A stretch of 64,000 nt of DNA from CALGSZ01 sp042408955 (GTDB taxonomy: Bacteria > Chloroflexota > Chloroflexia > Thermomicrobiales > UBA6265), in NCBI GenBank assembly GCA_042408955.1, contig JBHOQQ010000070.1:1-64000 (forward strand), written 5' to 3'. The notes beneath the pieces were generated by a model. The model saw nothing but the letters and a program-made list of their open reading frames with translations. It did no database searches and was not told the DNA's origin. Below, in pieces: positions 58,398 to 64,000 of this stretch (its first letter is position 1; each line of letters begins with the position of its first letter). Position numbers and translations under genes: made by a program.

Positions 58398-59627
58398 TCA
58401 CTCGGGTGCTTGGCAGTCGAAGACGACCTTGACGGCTTGATGGTGCCCGCGTTGCAAGCTGACCTGCATCGCTTCTCGCCAGCGTGGGAGCGGAATCGTG
58501 TGCGTTACCAGATCGCCAAGGGGAGCGTCGGGCCGCTCGGCAAGCAAGCGCATCGCTACCTCGAAGGTGTGTGGGCACCCTGGCAGCGAGGATTCCCGTC
58601 CATAGACGTACGAGCCGGTGATATCGAGCTCGCGCGCCCAGATGAACGAGAGATCCAGGTGGGCAAGTTCCCCCGCGCACCCCACCAGCACCACCTTCCC
58701 ACGCGGGCCAGCAACGCGGAGGCTGTCCTCGACACTACGCTTCGAGCCGACGCAATCGAAGACCCAGTCGAAGCCGCCGGCATAGACGGGTCTCCCCTTG
58801 ATCGGCTTGTAGCGCTTGGCCCCCACGATCCGCGTGGCTGCTTCGCCGGCGCCCTGGCCACGCAGCACGACGCTTGCGCCAAGCCGTGTGGCGATGGCCT
58901 CTTGGATGGGGTGTCGCGCCAGCACGGTGACGTGGCACGTGTGGCCAAGCAGGCGCAGCGCGGCCAGCACCAGCAGCCCGATCGAGCCCGCGCCGATAAT
59001 GAGCACATGACTCTCTGGCGGCGGTGGCGCCTTCAGCACGGCATGCAGGGCCACGCTCAGCGGCTCAATCAACACGGCGACCCGGTCGGGAATGGCGTCC
59101 GGAACCGGAAACACCTGCTGCCGGTGCACAATCATCTCCTGCCCCCACCCGCCAGGCAAATCGCGGCAAAAGCCGATCAACATCCCAGGCGCCAATGATC
59201 CTTCGGCCGACGAGGTGCACAATCCTGGCTCCCCAGTCGCGCACCATCGGCACGGGGGCAGACCGCGCATGACGCAGGAGATGAGCGGATTCACAACCAC
59301 GCGCTGGCCAGGGACGACATCGCCCACCTGCGACCCGGTCTCCACGACGTCAGCCACGACTTCGTGGCCGGGAACGACCGGGAACGAGACAAATGGCGAC
59401 AGGGCTGGGCTGCTGCGATTGAGGAGCATAGAGATATCGCTGCCGCACACACCGCACAAGCGCGGGCGAAGCCGAAGCCAATCCGGGCCGGGCAGCGGCC
59501 GGGAAGAGAGGGTAATTTCGCTGAGGCCGGGGATGCGGCCTGAGTCGAGGAGTGGCAACGGCAGCCGGTCAGCCGCGCGTGCAGCCAGATAATTCGGGAT
59601 GGAAAAGCGGTATTGGAGAGCCTTCAC
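58398..59627 (-). CDS. Zinc-dependent alcohol dehydrogenase (MDR family)
   Basis: 409 residues. Catalytic-zinc motif RLCGVCGSDISMLLNRSSP and FPVVPGHEVVADVVETG; structural-site cysteines in MRGLPPCRWCATGEPGLC. The cofactor fold has HVLIIGAGSIGLLVLAALRLLGH, and FDWVFDCVGSKRSVEDSL follows. Insertion residues GMLIGFCRDLPGGWGQEMIVH match the threonine dehydrogenase / sugar-alcohol branch. Follows the class II aldolase by 156 bases in the same direction, so a shared pathway is possible. Confidence 0.92.
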   Translation of the reverse strand: MKALQYRFSIPNYLAARAADRLPLPLLDSGRIPGLSEITLSSRPLPGPDWLRLRPRLCGVCGSDISMLLNRSSPALSPFVSFPVVPGHEVVADVVETGSQVGDVVPGQRVVVNPLISCVMRGLPPCRWCATGEPGLCTSSAEGSLAPGMLIGFCRDLPGGWGQEMIVHRQQVFPVPDAIPDRVAVLIEPLSVALHAVLKAPPPPESHVLIIGAGSIGLLVLAALRLLGHTCHVTVLARHPIQEAIATRLGASVVLRGQGAGEAATRIVGAKRYKPIKGRPVYAGGFDWVFDCVGSKRSVEDSLRVAGPRGKVVLVGCAGELAHLDLSFIWARELDITGSYVYGRESSLPGCPHTFEVAMRLLAERPDAPLGDLVTHTIPLPRWREAMQVSLQRGHHQAVKVVFDCQAPE

Positions 59628-59783
59628 GTTGCCGCTCCCTCTACGCCGGTCGCCGTCAGCAGCCAGCGGTTAGGCATGAGCCGTCAGGGATGGATGGAGC
59701 GCGATTCGTCTGCCGACCGGCATAGTGCACAACGCGTCCCTGCCCCGAAAAGCTACCGGCGATTGAATCCACGACGCCCGGTA

Positions 59784-60893
59784 TTACGTCATCGGCACCT
59801 GCCGGAGAATCTTTCCCTCGATCCGCTGGAAGATCTCATCGAGGCTTTCACCAGTGATCGTCAGCCCGTGGTTCTTGAGGCCGATGACGGCATGGCCAGG
59901 ATCGGGAGAGCGGCGGACCAGCTCCGCGACTGCCGAGGCAAGCTCGTAGGTGCCGCACGGGAAGTTGACGTGTGTCGAGGGAATGCCTTCCATCCACGCA
60001 TGGACGTGGAGAATCGCTCCGACCTGCGGATGCTCCCGGTAGATCATGTAATGCTCGATAGCATCCACCGAGACGCGGCGCGGCTTGACATGGGGCGGCA
60101 CGCTCAGTTGCATCGCCTTCTTCTCGGGGAGGTAGTCCGTGACCAGCAGAATTTCGGTCCCGATCTCGACGAGATGACTCTTATCAACGCCGCTCGCGCT
60201 CATCCAGAAGCGCTTCTCGTCCTTGCGCGCGCTGAGATTGCCATAGGAAAGTCCACCGATGTTGAACATGGCGCGGACATGGCGGAAATCCTCGGGTGAG
60301 AGATATTCCTCGAGGGGGAATGGCGACGGGAGAAGATCGAGCTCATCGAGTTTCTTGCCGGCGCGGGTGATAGAAGCGGTAATCTCGTCGCCGTTCCACA
60401 GCTCAGGCTCGAGATCCGGGACAAAGATGTTGTCAATAATGAGCTGCGACGTTGCCAGTGGGGCCAGCCGCTCTAAGATCGCCTCAAAGAAGGCAGGATC
60501 GTCCCCCAGGTGCGGAACGGAGTAGGATCCCTGCTCCAGGGTGAAAAAGAAGGCTTCGGGATGGCCGCTCTTCCCTTCTCGAACCATGAGGATGAAGAGA
60601 TTAGCGAGCGTGCGCAGCAACAACGGGTAGCCGGTCTTGAGCGGTTCTTCCGGGTAGCGATCATCCTCACCGATGCCGACGACAAACACAGCGCGGTTTT
60701 TGCGGCGCACGGATGTTGGCTTTTCCAGATCGACGGGATGCAGCACGATGCCTCCCTCGTCGGTTGCTTCGTTGGGCTCAATCACGTTGTAGCCACGCTC
60801 GCGCATGGCCGAAGCGAGATTGCCTGCAAACCAGTCGCGCAGCGCACCCCGCGGCAACGTTGCCAAATGGGAGGCCACCATCCGTTCCATCAT
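59784..60893 (-). CDS. Class II aldolase/adducin family protein with extra N-terminal domain
   Basis: About 369 residues. The C-terminal 200 residues are a class II aldolase domain: FRHVRAMFNIGGLSYGNLSARKDEKRFWMSASGVDKSHL, HVHAWMEGIPSTHVNFPCGTYELA (metal His), GHAVIGLKNHGLTITGESLDEIFQRIE (third His). The first 170 residues (VASHLATLPRGALRDWFAGNLASAMRERGYNV, KNRAVFVVGIGEDDRYPEEPLKTGYPLLLRTLANLFILMV) are not part of the aldolase fold and lack a known name. AAAGGAG precedes the ATG. Diverges from the carbon-nitrogen hydrolase. Confidence 0.85.
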   Translation of the reverse strand: MMERMVASHLATLPRGALRDWFAGNLASAMRERGYNVIEPNEATDEGGIVLHPVDLEKPTSVRRKNRAVFVVGIGEDDRYPEEPLKTGYPLLLRTLANLFILMVREGKSGHPEAFFFTLEQGSYSVPHLGDDPAFFEAILERLAPLATSQLIIDNIFVPDLEPELWNGDEITASITRAGKKLDELDLLPSPFPLEEYLSPEDFRHVRAMFNIGGLSYGNLSARKDEKRFWMSASGVDKSHLVEIGTEILLVTDYLPEKKAMQLSVPPHVKPRRVSVDAIEHYMIYREHPQVGAILHVHAWMEGIPSTHVNFPCGTYELASAVAELVRRSPDPGHAVIGLKNHGLTITGESLDEIFQRIEGKILRQVPMT

Positions 60894-61186
60894 GTCACTC
60901 CTTTTCACGATTCCTGCGCCTGAGGCAGGGTGATCTTCCGGGATAACCCCACCACGGTCACGCCCAGCATGGTGGTGCACATCGTTGAGGCAGGCAAGCC
61001 AGTGCATCGGGTTGGCGAGCGGCGCCTTCCCCAGCAGGCGCGACCCGTGCAGGCGACAACGCCGTCAAAAGGATACGTGACGGCCAGGCATAGCGGAAAG
61101 GGAATATGAGCGTCAAGACGGGAATACGCTCATGGTATGATGCTGCTCCAGGCGAATGGACCCCACTGTCAGCGAGGTGGATCGTG

Positions 61187-62059
61187 ATGCATTACCCGAC
61201 CGGATCGGTAGATGACCTATTTCGTGTCGCCGCGGTGCAAATGAACTCCCGCGATGATAAGGCGGCAAATATCCAGACGGCGCTTGAGCTTATCGATCGC
61301 GCTGCGAGGACTGGTGCGCGGCTCGTCGCATTGCCAGAGATCTGGACGTATCTTGGCGACCCGGGGGAAAACCGGGCAAACGCGGAACCCATCCCCGGTC
61401 CGACCACCGAGCTCCTGGCGGAGTGCGCCCGCCGGCATGGGATCTACTTGCACTGCGGCAGCATGTATGAAATCCGTCCTGGCGTGCCCAAAGTCTTTAA
61501 CACCACGGTCGTGCTTGGCCCAGATGGCGCGATCCTCGCAAAATACAGCAAGATCCACATGTTTGATGTCGTGCTGGAGGGTGTCGCCACCTACGAAGAA
61601 TCCGCCACCGTCCAGCCGGGGGATGAGATCGTCACCGTTGACATTGATGGCATCCGCGTTGGGCTCGCAATTTGCTACGACCTGCGCTTCCCCGAGCTCT
61701 TTCGCATCCTTGCCTTGCGCGGAGCAGAGGTGATCGTCTTGCCTGCCGCTTTTACCCTCATGACCGGCAAAGATCACTGGGACACGCTTATCCGCGCCCG
61801 GGCAATTGAGAACACTGTGTTTATGGTCGCTCCAGCACAAATGGGACCGGATTCGTCTGGAAAATGGTGCTACGGGCGATCAATGATCGTCGATCCCTGG
61901 GGAATTACCCTGGCCACCGCGCCAGACGCCGAGACGGTCATCAGCGCCACGCTCGACCGCTCACTGCTGCGCAACATCCGCCGCCAGGTGCCGTCGCTCG
62001 CCAACCGCATGCCAGACCGCTACATCTGGCCGGAGCAACCTGTCGCCGCTCACCGATAA
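61187..62059 (+). CDS. Carbon-nitrogen hydrolase (nitrilase superfamily, omega-amidase-like)
   Basis: About 290 residues. The Glu-Lys-Cys triad is visible: LVALPEIWTYLGDPGENR, AKYSKIHMFDV and LAICYDLRFPELFRILALRGAEVIVLPAAF. The TLIRARAIENTVFMVAPAQ and YGRSMIVDPWG motifs are typical of the Nit2/omega-amidase and deaminated-glutathione amidase branch. ATG 61187 (GAGGTGGATCGTG ahead) is preferred over an upstream ATG at 61106, whose extra 27 residues are not family sequence. Soluble. Confidence 0.92.
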   Translation: MHYPTGSVDDLFRVAAVQMNSRDDKAANIQTALELIDRAARTGARLVALPEIWTYLGDPGENRANAEPIPGPTTELLAECARRHGIYLHCGSMYEIRPGVPKVFNTTVVLGPDGAILAKYSKIHMFDVVLEGVATYEESATVQPGDEIVTVDIDGIRVGLAICYDLRFPELFRILALRGAEVIVLPAAFTLMTGKDHWDTLIRARAIENTVFMVAPAQMGPDSSGKWCYGRSMIVDPWGITLATAPDAETVISATLDRSLLRNIRRQVPSLANRMPDRYIWPEQPVAAHR

Positions 62060-62149
62060 ATGACGATACCTTAGGTTCGCGGGAGGGTGCTGCGCCCTCT
62101 TCGCTCGTGGTCGCTCGCTGCCCCAGTCTCCTGCTCGGCACCCGCCGGC

Positions 62150-62407
62150 TCACACCAGCCGGTGCCGCATGGCGAGGGCTGTTGCTGCCGCGCGCGATGG
62201 AACGCCGAGCTTGGCAAGGACTCGGGAGACGTGCACACCGACGGTGCGCGAGCTAATGAACAGCGCATTGGCAATCTCCCGGTCAGAGTACCCAGCCGCG
62301 ACGAGCTGGAGTACCTCACGCTCCCGCTCGGTCAATCCGAAGCGCTCTGCAGGACTCGGGTGCGGCGTCCGAGGAAGAGCGGGGACGGTCGAATGCTGCT
62401 GCGCAGC
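62150..62407 (-). pseudogene. LuxR helix-turn-helix end of the regulator, cut off by an in-frame stop
   Basis: In the same frame as the gene above it, after the TGA at 62408-62410, the text continues AAQQHSTVPALPRTPHPSPAERFGLTEREREVLQLVAAGYSDREIANALFISSRTVGVHVSRVLAKLGVPSRAAATALAMRHRLV and ends. The final 60 residues are a complete LuxR helix-turn-helix; the preceding linker is typical of this protein type. An isolated translation from the TTG near 62335 is possible but has no ribosome site, so the DNA-binding domain is probably lost. Confidence 0.8.
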
Positions 62408-64000
62408 TCATCCGATCCCGGTCATAACGGCGTCATGCAAGGACCACGACCGGCCGGATTCCCAAGCCGCATCGAACGCTGTCGCGCCAAGGCGGCGGCG
62501 GAGGGATTCCACCTCGTGAGCGTGCGCGTCGCTTTCGGCCGGCGGGAGTGGCGCCTGAATCTCGTGGCGCACGCGATCAACTGCGCCAAAGAGCCGCGCT
62601 CCGGTCTCTGGCTGTCCTGGCGCCGCGGCAACGGGCGCAAGGGCCTCCAGGCACTCCACTAGTCCGCGCTTGTCCCCAAGCTCCTGCCGTAGCGCCAGCG
62701 CTTCGCCTAATAACCTGGCAGCCTGCACATGCTCCCCCTGCCGGTACGCAACACGCGCGAGATTGTCCAGGGCATAGCCGACTCCAAGCTTGCCGCCCAC
62801 TTCCCGGAACAGAGCCAAGCTCTCGGTGAATAGCCGCCGCGCCTCCTGGAGGTCGCCTCGATGGCGAGCGACGTCGCCAAGGTTGAACAGCGAGTAGGCG
62901 ACTGCTCCCGTGTCGCCCATCGCGCGCCGGATCGCCAGCGCCTCCTCATGCAGCGACACCGCCTGCGCATAGTCTCCTTCGGCATTGGCGACGTTGCCGA
63001 GATTCGTCAGGGAGTTGCCCAATCCCTGCTGGTCACCGGCCTGCCGTCGCAATGCGAGGCTCTCCTCATGCAGGTGCCGGGCACGCGGATAGTCTGACTG
63101 GTAGAAGGCCACAAGACCCAGACCATTGAGCGAGGTGGCCACCTCCGCGGCCGTGCCAGACGCGCGCCGAATCGTGAGTCCTGCCTGGTACGCCTGCTCC
63201 GCCCGATCGTAATCCCCGAGGTCGAGGGCCAGGTTGCCCAAGTGGTGGAGAGCTTTGGCATGCACAAGCGGCGAAACCGGCCTAAGAAGGGAAAACGCGC
63301 GAGTAGTCCAGGCATCTCCCTCAATGAGATAGCCACGGGTCACCCAAAAGCGCCAGAGCCCGCCGGCAAGGCGCTGGGCAAGCTCGGCTTCTCCGCTCTC
63401 GCATGCCCAGCCAAGCGCCGCGCGCAAATTGTCCCGCTCGGCATCGAGGCGATCGAGCCACTGGTCCTGATCAGGTCCGACCAGATGTGGCTCAGCGGTC
63501 TCGACGAGCGCGCAGGCCCACTCCGCATGACGCTTCCGAGCATCCGGTTCGTCGCCGCTGGCCGCAAGGCACTCGCGCGCATAGGCTAGCACGGTTTCCA
63601 GCATCCCCAACCGGACCTCAGCGTCGTCGCCACTATCGAGTCTCCGGATGAGGCTCTTATCAACAAGTGAGGCGATCCCATCGAGAACGGCCGGTGTCTC
63701 CCGTCCAGCGACGGTCTCCGCGGCATCCAGCGTGAAGCCGCCGGCGAAAACCGCAAGCCGGCGAAAAAGCATTTGCTCGCTCTGGGGCAAGAGATCGTAG
63801 CTCCAAGCGACCGCGTCGCGGAGCGTGCGCAGCCGCGAGGGCTGATCGCGCGCTCCACCGGTCAGCAAATGCAGACGGTGGTCGAGGCGCGCCAGCAGCG
63901 CCGGAGGAGACAGCACCTTGCTCCGAGCGGCGGCAAGCTCGATCGCCAGCGGCAGGCCGTCGAGCCGGCGCACGATCTGCGCGACCGTGGTCATATTCTC
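62408..64000 (-). CDS. ATPase-TPR regulator (LuxR/NB-ARC type), 5' end outside the window
   Basis: The frame is open to base 64000, so the ATPase P-loop lies outside. Present: RRLDGLPLAIELAAARSKVLSPPALLARL (GLPLA motif of AAA/STAND ATPases), LRDAVAWSYDLLPQSEQMLFRRLAVFAGGFTLDAAETV (winged-helix part), then about six TPR units (KALHHLGNLALDLGDYDRAEQAYQAGLTIRRASG and repeats), and RLFGAVDRVRHEI followed by LRRRLGATAFDAAWESG. In relatives a LuxR DNA-binding domain closes the protein; here a TGA at 62408-62410 ends it first, in the linker (VMTGIG). Confidence 0.88.
   Translation of the reverse strand, partial: ENMTTVAQIVRRLDGLPLAIELAAARSKVLSPPALLARLDHRLHLLTGGARDQPSRLRTLRDAVAWSYDLLPQSEQMLFRRLAVFAGGFTLDAAETVAGRETPAVLDGIASLVDKSLIRRLDSGDDAEVRLGMLETVLAYARECLAASGDEPDARKRHAEWACALVETAEPHLVGPDQDQWLDRLDAERDNLRAALGWACESGEAELAQRLAGGLWRFWVTRGYLIEGDAWTTRAFSLLRPVSPLVHAKALHHLGNLALDLGDYDRAEQAYQAGLTIRRASGTAAEVATSLNGLGLVAFYQSDYPRARHLHEESLALRRQAGDQQGLGNSLTNLGNVANAEGDYAQAVSLHEEALAIRRAMGDTGAVAYSLFNLGDVARHRGDLQEARRLFTESLALFREVGGKLGVGYALDNLARVAYRQGEHVQAARLLGEALALRQELGDKRGLVECLEALAPVAAAPGQPETGARLFGAVDRVRHEIQAPLPPAESDAHAHEVESLRRRLGATAFDAAWESGRSWSLHDAVMTGIG

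Noticed and set aside
1..64000. CRISPR arrays, transposase genes, prophage genes or rRNA
   Set aside because: None found: no regularly spaced repeats, no transposase or capsid motifs, no rRNA sequence.

Overview
The window is a GC-rich, gene-dense bacterial chromosome segment with no rRNA, CRISPR array or recognisable insertion sequence. Several features suggest a Thermomicrobia-type member of the Chloroflexota (Sphaerobacter / Thermomicrobium / Nitrolancea relatives). These are secreted proteins whose mature part opens with a QEASPTP-like linker, many Tat-type binding proteins, F420-type (LLM and Ddn) oxidoreductases, class II photolyase, LGFP-like and SH3 cell-wall proteins, and genes with little or no leader. 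The assignment is an inference from gene content, not from a marker gene.

Layout. 1-3.3 kb: end of a 3-hydroxyacyl-CoA dehydrogenase, a decayed secreted protein and an orphan solute-binding protein. 3.5-8.9 kb: a ribose-type ABC importer (permease, exported mutarotase, binding protein, double ATPase). 8.9-9.9 kb: a convergent gene that looks like a DNA base hypermodification protein. 10-16 kb: an SDR divergent from a GntR regulator that heads a second sugar importer and an enolase-superfamily dehydratase. 16.5-20.9 kb: DUF2255, LLM oxidoreductase, cupin, a ThuA-like gene with an early stop, and an amidohydrolase. 20.9-25.2 kb: a modular G-rich repeat, a LacI regulator with a perfect operator, and two broken genes (hyuB and a CocE-type hydrolase). 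25.3-28.8 kb: a secreted SH3 protein, a Ddn-like reductase, a copper-type CsoR and a LysE exporter. 28.8-32.4 kb: a sulfur/redox group (CoA-binding protein, MetY, OsmC, thioredoxin, DUF4395). 32.5-39.5 kb: acylphosphatase, cupin, photolyase, modAB without modC, an M20 peptidase and an M24-fold protein. 39.6-43 kb: tRNA-Cys, NUDIX hydrolase, orphan response regulator, B3/B4 protein and a small secreted protein. 43.1-46.8 kb: a fluoride-response locus. 47-49 kb: a two-component system. 49.4-57.3 kb: MBL hydrolase, L,D-transpeptidase, NAD synthetase, two tandem-domain universal stress proteins and a four-SH3 secreted protein. 57.3-64 kb: an R2lox-like oxidase, zinc alcohol dehydrogenase, class II aldolase, carbon-nitrogen hydrolase, and an ATPase-TPR-LuxR regulator split by a stop codon and running off the window.

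The strongest discovery is a fluoride riboswitch with its own terminator (45505-45592, minus strand). It controls DUF6062 - MFS - DUF190, back to back with two overlapping crcB genes. Also notable are the stand-alone DNA-hypermodification-like gene (8868-9881), the R2lox-like oxidase with its Tyr/Val pair conserved, CsoR and GntR promoters that predict very short leaders, and a modular G-rich repeat placed just after the stop codon of two genes. At least five genes carry stops, frameshifts or deletions, so read accuracy should be checked before calling all of them pseudogenes.
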